The notes: generated from the letters alone by a model not told the origin. A stretch of DNA of 21,001 bases from Rhizophagus sp. LPA8_4_AMF (GCA_021464525.1 JADRCO010001243.1:1-21001), one strand, 5' to 3'; shown: positions 1 to 8,416, counted from the first letter of the stretch. Numbers and translations are program-made.

Positions 1-77
1 ATGGGATTAAATGGGATGGGATTTGGGATTTGGGATGGGATTTGGGATGGGATGGGATATGGGATTCTCCCAATCCC
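1..77. repeat. G-rich minisatellite (GGGAT / GGGATTT units)
   Basis: Ten GGG runs fall within positions 3-63, separated by 2-7 A/T bases, so the plus strand could fold into several alternative G-quadruplexes. The array ends with a short hairpin-capable stretch, GGGATT at 61-66 and AATCCC at 72-77. The unit is GGGAT or GGGATTT rather than the canonical TTAGGG, and it is short and followed by transposon DNA, so I read it as a minisatellite edge and not a telomere. It may continue left of the window. Confidence 0.8.
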
Positions 78-100
78 ATTAATATGGGCGGCAAGTATAA

Positions 101-1620
101 GCCCGACCACTAGCAGTTGCAGGTTTTAATGCTGGTGCAAGAGCTGAAATCATGAAAGGAAAAATGACTGGAAGATTTCATCCAGTTCCAGCTAATGATC
201 TATACACAGTAGGAAATCCAGCCATTAATACAGAACCTCTCTTTCTAGCATAGTTACGGGAAAGGTATAGGGAGGTAATGGTTAGAACTAATCAGGATGC
301 ACTAAGGGGTCTTATGAATGAAAAATTTACTGCAATGAATACGGCAGATACTTATGAGCAAAGGGTTAAACCATATGTTCAAGGAATTCCTTATGCGGAG
401 GCTGTAGAATATCTTTATGGACATATGCCTCAATATATGGAAATGAGACTTAGGCAAGCCAATCCGGCTAATTTAGATGTTTTCTTTACAGATTTGTGAA
501 GAATTTGGTTGGAAAGTAGAGGGCGAATTGCAGAACAGCAACCTTCTTCCAACCAGGCTTTACCTACTATTCAACCAAAAGATGAATTTAAAATTCGGTT
601 AGCAAGAGATTTGGCTTATACAGGAATAGGAACAAATGACGCTATATTAGAAAATTTTATTTATGAAGAACTTAAAAAGAGGTTAGGAGCCAAAACAGCG
701 CATGTAAGAAAGAGCACCTTTACACCTAAAAGTGTCTATACTACAAAGAAACTAGTTAGAAAAGTAGTGCCAAGCAAAGCATCAAGTAAACTTGTCCAGC
801 ATTGCTCAGCATGCAGAGAAGCTGGTCATACAAAGGTTAATTGCCCTAGACTCAAGCGGGCTAAGAAGGTTAATCATGTATACCAAGATGAGATAGAAGA
901 TCCTGAAGACTCTGAAGACTCTGAAGAATGCATAATGGAAGAGGATTCCGAAGAAGAGGAAATTGAAGATGATGACGAATATAATGATGATAATGAATCT
1001 ACCTCTAGCAGAAACTGCTATGCTGTAAAAAAAAGTGGAGCGAAGTGGAGTACCTATGAAAAAGAAAGGAGCAACCAAGAAGTCCCCTACTTCCAAGTCT
1101 CATGCTGAAAGCGCTAAAGGCAAATCATCAGGCAATATAATCATAGCTACAGAACAAGTTTATCAAATAGCCTTAAAATCTATGATATCATCAATAGTTC
1201 CACATTGTCCTAAAGAGATTCTTGTAGAAATTTCAAAATTTATTAATATAATAAATATTCCCCAAATTAAAAGACCCATGTCTGAATAGTATTATGGAAA
1301 ATGATACTGTTAAAAGAAGGGAGCTAGTATGGAAGAATGTTACAAGCAAAGTTCAAGATGTCTTGTTTCCACTAATGCAGGCCACAAATGCCAAACAGAA
1401 GCTCCTTTTACAAGTTTCAGAAAATAATAATAATGAATCTGTCCCAAATGTTCCCAGCCCAAAAGAAGATATAGTTATGGTTGATTCTTCTAAAATTAAG
1501 GAAATTAATACTACTTCCTCTAGCTATGTTTTGCCAGAGAACCTTCGGCTAGAACATGCTATTAAAGCTTATGCCACGGCTCAAAAAAAAATAGTCAAAT
1601 ATATTGGCCCAAGCCCTTAG
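101..1620 (+). pseudogene. Decayed retrotransposon Gag with CCHC zinc knuckle
   Basis: This is the nucleocapsid-bearing Gag region of an LTR-type (probably Ty3-like) retroelement. One frame is open from about 101 and carries the coding signal through in-frame stops at 251 (TAG) and 497-499 (TGA, probably from CGA) to 1108. A perfect C-x2-C-x4-H-x4-C zinc knuckle lies at 803-844, preceded by basic residues and followed by a strongly acidic Asp/Glu stretch (about 880-1000). Coding signal then moves to another frame (1035-1289), probably slipping at the A8 run near 1026-1033, and to a third frame (1294-1620). Gag binds and packages element RNA. With two stops and two shifts the product cannot be made. 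No LTR is visible. The identification rests on the knuckle and on the protease that follows. Confidence 0.75.
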
Positions 1621-1639
1621 AGATAAATTTTTTACAAAT

Positions 1640-2139
1640 AAAGGATGCCGATGATGTTGCGACCATCTCCTGTAAAGTGGGGGGCGTGACTATCCCATAT
1701 GCAAATTATTGATAGCGGATCAGACTCCTCAATCTTTTCAGAAAATGTGGCTAAGCACTTGGGTTTAAAAATAGATAGAAAGAAAATTCATAGGCTTAAT
1801 GGGGTCGTGAGTAAATCCCATTCCCATGGTACGGTTGATAGTGTTCCTGTAACTATTGAGGATGGGAAAAATAGAGACACCATTCCCGATGAATTTTCTG
1901 TCATCCCTACAGAATATGATGATGATGGAAATGAATTATCCCTATTTATTCTTGGGACACACCGACACAGTAGCAATATCGAGCTGGTTGGGAACCTCTA
2001 ATAAAGGGAGAATTTAAGACAACCCGAAATGGAAAGACTATCACCATCCCTCTATCAGTTCACAAATCCCAGCATAATGTTTTTACTGTAGGAAAGGAGC
2101 CAGAAGAATGGTTTCCTATAGAACCAAAAAAAAACTAGT
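1640..2139 (+). pseudogene. Decayed retroviral-type aspartic protease (pol start)
   Basis: Directly downstream of the Gag remnant is a retropepsin-like fragment. The catalytic D-S-G is at 1711-1719 in the context I-I-D-S-G-S-D-S-S-I, followed by a typical A-K-H-L-G-L helix, and the family's I-L-G-type strand near 1950. The preceding strand (C-K-V-G-G-V-T-I-P) reads in another frame ending near 1697, so there is a 1-nt shift just before the active site. A second shift near 1996-2002 moves the C-terminal part (ending G-K-E-P-E-E-W-F-P) to another frame that stops at about 2139. No reverse transcriptase, RNase H or integrase follows, so the element is cut off here. Retropepsins cleave the Gag-Pol polyprotein; this one is dead. 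Confidence 0.75.
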
Positions 2140-2216
2140 TGATCGAACTTGTCAGTATTATGGAAAGGAATTCTGATATCCTGCCAATCTTAGGCAACAT
2201 TTTTACAAAAAAATCC

Positions 2217-2316
2217 ATGCGCAGTTGAAAAATCTCATGCAAACCCATGCAAAGTTTGCCAAGCACATGCGCAGTTAAGAATTCCCATGTAAAGCCCATG
2301 CAAAATTTATCAAACC
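2217..2316. repeat. 50-bp tandem duplication, two diverged copies
   Basis: Two head-to-tail units start with ATGCGCAGTT at 2217 and 2267 and share the later block CCCATGCAAA. They are roughly 80% alike by eye. The repeat lies in about 255 bp of otherwise featureless sequence between the protease remnant and the coiled-coil gene. The minus-strand reading frame across it simply encodes the same repeated peptide twice, so I do not treat it as a gene. Confidence 0.75.
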
Positions 2317-2396
2317 CATATTTAGAAAAAAATATGGTGCCCATTCGGTTAAGCCTTGCTTAGACACGCAGATACGCATCCGAAAGTATATTTTTT

Positions 2397-3223
2397 TCAG
2401 ATATTTAGATCATTCTTTGCGTCTTCCCGCTTCCCAGACCAAAATTCAGTTTCATAGTGAGAAAAATATGAACTAGGCTCTATTGTAGCATCTCTTCCAG
2501 CACTAGGATTAAAAGAAAATATCCGATCATTAAGAGTTATGATCTTTAGGTCTTTGGCAAAGATAACATCTTCCAATTCCTTATACCTACGATCGGCTGA
2601 TTTTTTTATATCCTTCATATCATTTTTAAGTTGGGAGATAGTAGAGGACAACTTACCAATCTCCTTATCTTTTTCGGCATTAGCTTTATCCAAAGCAGAG
2701 ATACGAGATTTATATTGCCTCTCCAAGTCATCCGAGCGAGATTTATGCTGGTTTTCTAGTTGATTCTTAAATGAATAGGTTGTCTGTTTCATATCTACCA
2801 TGCAATGATTATATTCACTCTGTAGGCGAGACTTAAGAGCATCAAATTCATCTTTTAGACGTTTGCGTTCCTCAGCAACCTGATCCTCAATGGTTTTCTT
2901 AATATTATTCTCCCGTTGCTGTACACGAAGCTCACGTTCCTCTAACTGTTTTTCAAACCCATCTAGTCGGAAAAAGTGCTAGAACCATCGGAAGTGTTAT
3001 TTGCTTCAATCTTAATCTTCTGGCGATTTTTTTTATTAAAGTATCTATCAACCTCTCTAGTAAGCAATGCCTCAATATCCGGATGGATACCCCTAGCCTG
3101 TTCCTCAGATAATGGTTTATTTTTGCGGGTTGTAAGACGTAACCATACATCCCTCTTCATAGATGGGGGTAATTACTTAAGCAAGTTCTCATAATGGTTA
3201 TTGAAATGCGGTTGGCTGGCCAT
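2397..3223 (-). pseudogene. Broken coiled-coil protein gene
   Basis: Read leftward from an ATG at 3223, the frame gives 16 codons (M-A-S-Q-P-H start), a TAA at 3175-3173 (one change from CAA), then continues in frame through a basic segment K-R-D-V-W-L-R-L to a stop near 2965. A 1-nt shift in the T-run around 2966-2975 reconnects it to a frame open down to 2397. The downstream part is a long charged helix (E-R-K-R-L-K-D-E-F style heptads, about 150 residues) ending in a non-coiled tail rich in F and W. I do not recognise the family. It may be an accessory ORF of a mobile element or a host gene. The one stop and one shift are the only visible lesions, so assembly error is possible. Confidence 0.55.
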
Positions 3224-3418
3224 GTGTTTGAATAGGGTAAGTATATAGTCTTGGAAAATTCCCGGAAAAAAAATCTTCCAGGAAGTCCGGAAATTCCATA
3301 TTTTCCCAGAAGTTTAGGTATTTCATTTGTTTCCGCCTAAAATTAGCCAAAAAATTTGCCGAAGACTAGATTCCAGGAAAAAATACCAAGAATATTCTCA
3401 GAAAATTCCTCCTAAACA
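3224..3418. other. Noncoding stretch with TCCGGAA-like short repeats
   Basis: No gene is seen. The stretch carries several near-copies of short palindrome-like words such as AATTCCCGGAA, TTCCAGGAA and GTCCGGAAATTCC (3253-3300 and 3370-3412). A similar style of sequence recurs at 17880-17945, inside the inverted-repeat element. Confidence 0.4.
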
Positions 3419-3715
3419 ATTGTGATTTCTGTTCCATCATCTAATCTTAACACTGGCCGATTAAGATGGTTTATAGATGGTAGTAAATTATTTTGTTTTG
3501 CATATAGAGACGAGATAAATATTTTACTAGTGGTCCCTTGCTCTGAGCGCCTTTGGCTGGGATCCGATGATTGATAAGAAGTTGGTATGCTATTTTTAGA
3601 CTTGTTAGGTGTGAAAATAAGATCAGAATGCCTATTCTCAATTTTAGCTTCGGAACATTCATTATCCCAATCAAGTCTTCGGGTTTGATTTCATAGCCAT
3701 ATCTGCGTCATCCAT
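3418..3715 (-). pseudogene. Broken C-terminal coding fragment (ends D-D-G-T-E-I-T-I-V)
   Basis: Running leftward, a frame beginning near 3681 with R-R-L-D-W-D-N-E-C reads through a polar, Ser/Asn-rich region to the ending L-R-L-D-D-G-T-E-I-T-I-V and a stop at about 3418. Residue composition is protein-like, unlike the competing longer frame at 3471-3674. The upstream segment (K-P-K-K-T-Y-F-N-G, TGA, R-R-Y-G-Y-E-I-K-P-E-D) is in a different frame, so at least one stop and one shift separate it from the Cys-pair ORF at 3737-4126, of which it may be the tail. Function unknown. Confidence 0.4.
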
Positions 3716-3736
3716 TAAAATATGTCTTTTTTGGCT

Positions 3737-4126
3737 TTATATCGTCATTATTAACTTCCAACAATCAAAGCAAATAGCCATTTTACTATTGTGAACACTA
3801 GGCCTGTGATAACTTATCGGAATTTCTTTTCCCGTGCAGTTATTGTAGCATGTCTCGGTTACTCCTTGTCCAAATGATCCAAAAAGGCAGAATACATGAT
3901 AATAACTACTGTATTTTTCATTAATTAATATTCGCAAAGTTGATCTTACTCGATCAGCCCATTGTTGTGGAGTTTCATGCGAACTAATTATAAATAAATT
4001 ATCAAATATTTTTTCTGCCTCAAGTGCCTTTTCAAAGTCAAAAGGAGTGCTATAACCGATATATGCATAATAATTTTTAATATACTCCATTTCATAATCA
4101 GGACGAAGATTAGTGGGTTTAGGCAC
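3737..4126 (-). CDS. Unrecognised protein with a possible four-Cys zinc site
   Basis: The frame is open from upstream of 4126, where the first usable codon is GTG, and gives about 129 residues. No in-frame ATG is present, so the true start may lie in an upstream exon or be lost. The N-terminal half has a Y-I-x-Y-S-T-P-F-D-F segment and helical E-K-A-L-E-A-E-K; the C-terminal half has C-Y-N-N-C and, about 30 residues later, C-F-D-C-W, a spacing compatible with one zinc site. It probably continued into the broken fragment at 3418-3715 by a frame change near 3745. I do not recognise a family and infer no function. Confidence 0.4.
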   Translation of the reverse strand: MPKPTNLRPDYEMEYIKNYYAYIGYSTPFDFEKALEAEKIFDNLFIISSHETPQQWADRVRSTLRILINEKYSSYYHVFCLFGSFGQGVTETCYNNCTGKEIPISYHRPSVHNSKMAICFDCWKLIMTI

Positions 4127-4365
4127 AGATGTATTAAAAATCTTGTCTAAGATAATATAAATACATTTATTGGGCCTTGTCTGTTAATATGAGATCCTGA
4201 CATATTAAACGATTTATAATGATTTATAGCTGTTTTTGTGATTTATAGCGTTTTTAGCAATTTTAAAGACTTTATAGCAATTTATAGCAAGTATATTATA
4301 ATAAATATCAGATTCATTTTATACAGATTCAAAACTAATAAGACGAAAAAAACTTTATTATTTTT
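4127..4365. other. AT-rich gap with ATTTATAG repeats
   Basis: Between two minus-strand genes. It holds about five imperfect copies of a GATTTATAG/CAATTTATAG word (4208-4290). It would be the downstream flank of the SANT-like gene and the upstream flank of the Cys-pair ORF. No clear TATA box or poly(A) pair could be assigned. Confidence 0.35.
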
Positions 4366-5074
4366 TCATTGTCCTACATTATTACCAGCGACTCCATCAT
4401 CCACACTATTAGATGATTGTTGATTGTCAGTAGAAGCTTCATAAGATGGTGGTTGAACAGACGAAGTTGTTGTGTTATCCCCTGCTCTGGCTGGATTCCT
4501 GTATTACCATCTTCATCACGAGATGGAGATTCCGAACGAGTACGGCTTCTTTGATTGCTTCGGCTCCGACTTCTCCGGCTAGATGTTCTTTGACCCAGTA
4601 CCTGTTCAACCACTTCAATAGAAGGTGCAGGTGAAACAATTCCTCTGCCTCGTCTACGATTGGAGATACTCATGTTACGAATTCTATCGAAAGCATCTTC
4701 AGGTTTTTCCCAAAAATGAGTGCGAAACTCATCAAAATATCTAGCTCCTGTTCGGCTCCTTCGAGCTGTTCGGCTTCCATTCATATATTCACACATCGCC
4801 TAGTCATCGGATGTAATGTGGAAAGTGAAATTTAGGAATCGCCTGCGCTTAAGTGGACTATTAACACTTACACTTACATTATAATCCCGAACAAGGTTCC
4901 TGAATTTTTCCTTACAATGATGTCCCAAGAAATTAGAACCAAGCTCTTCGTTAATTCTAGTCGCAATACTTTCCAAAAATACATCTTTATTCCTTACCAA
5001 GTTATGATATTCATCGTTCCTATTCTACGCTCGTTGATAATGATACGGGTTTGTGCATCGGTCCAGTCGATCAT
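4366..5074 (-). CDS. Myb/SANT-like (trihelix-type) DNA-binding protein, one intron
   Basis: The ATG is at 5074. Exon 1 (5074-4878) encodes a trihelix-style Myb/SANT domain: W-T-D-A-Q-T at the start, F-L-E-S-I-A-T-R-I-N in helix 2, and G-H-H-C-K-E-K-F-R-N-L in the recognition helix. The intron at 4877-4800 (78 bp) has a GTAAGT donor and a TGACTAG acceptor and joins two phase-0 exons, removing an otherwise in-frame TAG. Exon 2 begins A-M-C-E-Y-M-N-G, continues with a basic R-S-R-T-G stretch and F-R-T-H-F-W, then an Arg/Ser repeat region (about 4505-4600). Two single-base problems remain. About one base is missing in an A-run near 5023-5026 inside the DNA-binding domain, and a shift near 4495 switches to a more protein-like Ser/Asn/Gln tail ending at 4366 (the unshifted frame ends at 4374). 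It is probably nuclear and may derive from a transposon helper gene. It is either a recent pseudogene or an assembly-affected real gene. Confidence 0.65.
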
Positions 5075-5143
5075 TTTCCAAATAATCGAAAGACTATTCA
5101 CCCTGGAAAAAAATTATTTTTTGTATGGCGGGATATGGAATGC

Positions 5144-5151
5144 TTTTTATA
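5144..5151 (-). promoter_or_regulatory. TATA box of the SANT-like gene
   Basis: TATAAAAA on the minus strand, about 70 bases upstream of the ATG at 5074. A transcription start some 30 bases downstream would give a leader of about 40 bases. A pyrimidine tract ending CAG at about 5103 could alternatively be a splice acceptor. Confidence 0.45.
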
Positions 5152-5565
5152 AGTATTTCCCTAGACGCCAACCCGAGTACAACTCTATATTATCCATTCA
5201 TCTGCAGATGATCGAAATTTACTATGTTTTTAATAGTGTTTTTTTCAACTGCACATGTGAATATCCTGTAACAATCACTAGAAGTTCTTGAACTATTCTC
5301 AAACCCACTTTAACCCGACTTGTTTCCCAGCACCTTTCGATCAATACCTGATATAGATGATTATCCCGCAATCCGATTGCTTGATCGATCATCATAATTT
5401 ATGCTTAAACTCAGGAGTGATTAACATACTCCCAATCATGCGAAATATTATTGCCATAAAAGGTGTATCCTGAAGGATCGTTTATTAATATATGTGAAAA
5501 AATAAATGGGACTATGCCCGTGATACATGACGCCTATGCTAATGTCTGCGGACTAAAATACATGA
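5152..5565. other. Intergenic, with an AATAAA site for the gene to its right
   Basis: No gene was found on either strand; the plus-strand frame at 4917-5291 is a shadow of the SANT-like gene plus its upstream DNA. On the minus strand an AATAAA lies at 5486-5481, about 80 bases past the stop of the SAM-nuclease pseudogene, and is the likely 3' end of that transcription unit. Confidence 0.4.
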
Positions 5566-6644
5566 TTATTTTTTCGAACGATAACCCTCTATTCTAACTC
5601 TCTTCCTTTCTAGCTCTTCTTCCGCACATGCCCTATCCTTTAATAATCCTACTACTATACCCAACACCTTTTTCACGCCATTACGTAACGTTTGATATTC
5701 TGCGGACTCTATATCCCCGGAGTGTAGAGCAAGAAGTGCCAGTCCCGAGCTGTAGTAACAACGCCATACAGATAACCGAAATGATCGTCGTCTACTCGCT
5801 TCCGTTTTCTCATATTCGTTTGGCATGAACTCTCTAACTGTTTGATATTTTGAGCTAAACCTTCGATTAGATTTCGCTCTGGTTTGTTCTCAGTGACACA
5901 AATACACAAATAAGATTCTCAGCTTTCTAGAACGAATTAAAAATATGGTATTAGTATATCTCTCCTCTGGTCTAGAAAAAAAAAATGCCAAGAAATTTGC
6001 GAGACCGCGTGGTCCCGGAAAAAATATCCTAATACCTTGATTGCGAAGTCAACCCGCCCCGTGCTTTCATCACCTATTACTTCGTATTCAGGCCTCATGG
6101 CGTGTTCTTCCCCTGTAGAATCCCTTGTAATATTGATTGCTATATGAAGAATAGCCACGACGTACTCATTGCGCATGGCTTCCAAGCTATCCACAACCAA
6201 AGACTCATAATTTTTTAACCTGACTAAAATTTCTGCTATACAATGCTCGAAGTGCTTGTCAGACTCTTGAATTTCGTGGGTTTGTAGAGAAAATAATGGG
6301 ATAGTGTCCGTGCCCTCACTTTCGAGACCATATCTTATTAAAACTTCCCTCAAACTCTTGTACGAGGAGAACGCACGCTTCGGTTTTTCTTTGAGGGTCT
6401 TGGCCTCTTTTGCAAGTCTCATGGCAGGGCCACCTTTTAAACCATAACTACAAAATTTTTCTTCGGTCATGTCAAGAAAGTCTTGGCCGGTAATTTCTTC
6501 ATTGCGAAGAATATCAAAGTGCTTTTCCTCGAGCTTGAGGTTCTGCTCTTTCAAAAAATCGATAAGGGTTTCTGTATCCCAGTTCTCAACCAAGTAACAG
6601 TCGTGTTCGCATAGCGCTTTTATATGGTTATTAGGCTCGGACAA
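5566..6644 (-). pseudogene. SAM-domain plus PD-(D/E)XK-like nuclease gene, copy A, broken
   Basis: The first coding block (6644-6036) encodes a SAM-like helical domain (E-T-L-I-D-F-L start, I-T-G-Q-D-F-L middle, F-S-S-Y-K at the end), then a helix with E-A-M-R-N-E-Y and a strand G-R-V-D-F-A-I. A probable 109-bp intron (6035-5927, GTATTA donor, TTCTAG acceptor) follows. The second block carries I-C-V-T-E-N-K-P, the ExK motif, then Q-N-I-K-Q-L-E and a basic C-terminal domain ending at 5566. It aligns throughout with the intact copy at 19153-20290. Lesions: no in-frame ATG (the ATG at the expected site, 6611-6613, is out of frame with the SAM domain), an 8-bp tandem duplication (5896-5911) just before the ExK codons, and a 1-nt deletion near 5717. 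A segment of about 20 residues is also absent from the C-terminal domain relative to the intact copy. Confidence 0.75.
5896..5911 (-). repeat. 8-bp tandem duplication breaking the nuclease frame
   Basis: ACACAAAT occurs twice in tandem (5896-5903, 5904-5911). Removing one unit restores the frame from the second-exon start into the ExK-containing frame, so the duplication is the direct cause of the shift. It looks like a replication-slippage event or a small transposon/repair footprint. Confidence 0.8.
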
Positions 6645-6830
6645 AAAATAGTGTTACGTTCCGGAGATAAAAATTTATTTATGTTCGGGAAAGAAAATAC
6701 TTGGGTGTAAATATAGGTTTTTATGTCGCACAGGCATGCATCATTTCACGTGACCCGCTTCTCATGTCGATAAAATAATATACTTTATTTATGAAATAAG
6801 AAACGTTGCCGGTAGCCGGCCTACATGATA
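6617..6830 (-). repeat. Upstream block of copy A, duplicated at 7727-7930
   Basis: From CTTTTATATGGTTATTAGGC to the block around AAACGTTGCCGG, this upstream region is clearly homologous, with scattered substitutions and small indels, to the region upstream of the SAM gene at 7027-7722. It contains TATAAAAG on the minus strand (6624-6617) and the palindrome TCACGTGA (6746-6753). The shared upstream DNA shows that copies A and B arose by duplication of a unit that included the promoter. Confidence 0.85.
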
Positions 6831-7026
6831 TAAGAAAATTATTCTGAGCCTAAGAGGGGCTGAGCGACGACATGGTAATAGTCTGCTCGGGGTTGTCTAA
6901 CTAAGACCCTTAGCTTTCTTATGAACTGAACTAGGGCTCAATTAATAATCAATTATATTTATAATTTTAGATGTAATTTAGAGAAAATTTATCGCTTCTT
7001 TGATTTTAATGTTTTGTATAGTGAGT
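6831..7026. other. Intergenic between copies A and B
   Basis: No coding region seen. This is the downstream flank of copy B and the distal upstream flank of copy A. It has a short GC-richer patch (6845-6915), which I checked for tRNA structure without finding one, then AT-rich DNA. Confidence 0.4.
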
Positions 7027-7722
7027 TTAGAGACTATCCGTAAAACATATTTCACACCAACCCATACTTGATGCAGGATAAGAATCTATTTCTCTACAAT
7101 GACACTTTCTACATGTTCCCCTATATTCTCTTTCGGAACTTCCTTTTTTAGGTTCGACTTGATTACTGCTTTCTTCTTTTTTTTGTGATTGTGAAATTTG
7201 CTTATTTAATTCTCTAATTTCATTTTCCTTGTTTGAGTTATTGACTTCTAATTCCTTAATTCTCTTTGCTTGTTCTGATATTTTTTTTTCTAATTCTTCA
7301 ATTCTTTCACCATAGTTTAACTCAGTTTGCGTTTCTTTTTCGTGAGTTAAAGACTCAATATAATCTTCTTGCAATACCTTTTCCAAGTCCGCCTTGGTCT
7401 TGTACGAGGAGAACGACCTTAGCTTTTTCTCCTTACATTCCTTGGCAAAGTCGGCAAGATCTGACGCAGGTCCCAAACCTAAACCAGTACTTCGAAGCTT
7501 TTCTTCGGTTACCTTGAGAAATGCACGACCAGTAAGCTTTTCCTTGCGAATAATTTCTTCATCGTTCTCATCGAGTTTCAAGTCTCCCTCCTTACGCAAG
7601 AAATTTATTAGTTCCTTAGTATCGTATTTTTTAATTTTGTCAGCCAGCGAAACCATCTCATTTCCAGCAATAGTAGTAGAGGTGGAAGTTGAAGTATAAG
7701 GTATATTAGTAGTTTCAGACAT
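7027..7722 (-). CDS. SAM-domain, coiled-coil, zinc-ribbon protein, copy B, intact
   Basis: Single uninterrupted exon, 231 residues from the ATG at 7722. It has a Ser/Thr-rich N-terminus (1-22), a SAM-like domain (about 29-95, with K-E-L-I-N-F-L, L-T-G-R-A-F-L and G-L-G-P-A-S), and the family's F-S-S-Y-K-T at 104-109. A charged coiled coil follows (about 136-185), then a C-terminal Cys cluster C204-x2-C207-x-C209 ... C223-x2-C226 suited to binding zinc. It lacks the nuclease half seen in copies A and C. SAM domains usually oligomerise or bind partner proteins or RNA. The residue run K-E-T-Q-T at 129-133, just before the coiled coil, fits the dynein light chain (LC8) recognition consensus. TATAAAAG lies only 5 bases upstream of the first ATG, so the start may really be Met23 (ATG at 7656), which also lines up with Met1 of copy C. 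Confidence 0.75.
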   Translation of the reverse strand: MSETTNIPYTSTSTSTTIAGNEMVSLADKIKKYDTKELINFLRKEGDLKLDENDEEIIRKEKLTGRAFLKVTEEKLRSTGLGLGPASDLADFAKECKEKKLRSFSSYKTKADLEKVLQEDYIESLTHEKETQTELNYGERIEELEKKISEQAKRIKELEVNNSNKENEIRELNKQISQSQKKEESSNQVEPKKGSSEREYRGTCRKCHCREIDSYPASSMGWCEICFTDSL

Positions 7723-7726
7723 AATG

Positions 7727-7930
7727 CTTTTATATGGTTATTAGGCTGGACAAAAATAGTGTAGATAAAAATTTATTTCTGTTCGAAAAAGAAAATACTG
7801 GGCATTAATATAGGTTTTTATGTCACACAGGCATTGCATCATTCACATGACACGCTTTCTCGATGTACTGGTAAAATAATACTTTATTTATGAAATAAAA
7901 AACGTTGCCGGAAGCCGACTTACAATACAT
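7727..7930 (-). promoter_or_regulatory. Upstream block of copy B (duplicate of 6617-6830), with TATAAAAG
   Basis: Homologous to the block upstream of copy A. TATAAAAG is at 7734-7727 on the minus strand. The TCACGTGA palindrome of copy A is here TCACATGA. The block is the probable core promoter, but the TATA-to-ATG distance is too short for the first ATG to be in the message. Confidence 0.6.
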
Positions 7931-7972
7931 AAAAATTGCGACTATAGCGCTACATGATACGAATAAAAAATA

Positions 7973-8391
7973 CTAATTATTGGGGTGTATGAGAATATGT
8001 TTTTGATTAATATCAGGGGATTCAAGAAAAAAACTTCTAATCGCGGTACCTGGTTTCATATGTTCTTTTAAATCTTTAGCAAAATTATTCCTGTAGAGAC
8101 TAAAATTGTTGTTAGTATATGCCCGCCAGTTACAAGCAGACCCATAAGATCGTCGACAGTTTGTATTGTTTGAGAATTAATATTGAGTGAGTATCATTAA
8201 TACCATTATTATCATCTTTAAAGCGAAAGTTGAGGATAATGATATTTTCCATTTCCTAAATACATGAACATATAGTGAGAAAAAACACTTCGCCCGCTCC
8301 CATACATACATAATTTATCTCATATACATACCTTATTTTGCGTTATGATTTCTAGGAAATTTTTTGCGGAAAGTTGGCTGAACTTCCACAT
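7973..8391 (-). pseudogene. Decayed spliced gene of unknown family (M-W-K-F-S-Q start)
   Basis: An ATG at 8391 opens 20 codons (M-W-K-F-S-Q-L-S-A-K...). A 76-bp intron (8331-8256, GTATGT donor, TATTTAG acceptor) then leads in phase into E-M-E-N-I-I-I-L-N-F. After about 25 codons the signal moves frame (S-Q-T-I-Q-T-V-D-D-L-M-G-L-L), and later again (A-K-D-L-K-E-H-M-K-P-G-T-A-I), stopping at 7973. The exon may extend further upstream, since a CCCAG acceptor at about 8416 precedes R-Y-K-A-C-S-G in frame with the ATG. Two 1-nt shifts make this a pseudogene unless the assembly is wrong. Family unrecognised. Confidence 0.45.
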
Positions 8392-8416
8392 ACCACTACA
8401 TGCTTTATATCTTGCT

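Noticed and set aside
1..77. Telomere repeat array
   Set aside because: The unit is GGGAT/GGGATTT with irregular spacing, not TTAGGG, and it runs straight into transposon sequence.
806..1096. Minus-strand ORF with Phe/Ile-rich, membrane-like product
   Set aside because: It is the complement of the Asp/Glu-rich codons (GAT/GAA) of the Gag remnant, which give Ile/Phe on the other strand.
2135..2344. Minus-strand ORF of 69 residues
   Set aside because: It spans the 50-bp tandem repeat and has no motif; the repeated peptide only mirrors the DNA repeat.
4917..5291. Plus-strand ORF of 124 residues
   Set aside because: It overlaps the SANT-like first exon and promoter antisense; composition is random and there is no motif.
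5981..6020. GACC/GGTC imperfect palindrome in the copy A intron as an operator or attachment site
   Set aside because: It is short, imperfect and intronic, with no second site or element boundary nearby.
6845..6915. Possible tRNA-like structure in the GC-richer patch
   Set aside because: No acceptor stem, anticodon arm or T-loop GTTC pattern could be laid out.
7266..7699. Two plus-strand ORFs rich in Ser, Phe and Leu
   Set aside because: They are antisense shadows of the SAM gene copy B, whose frame has clear domains.
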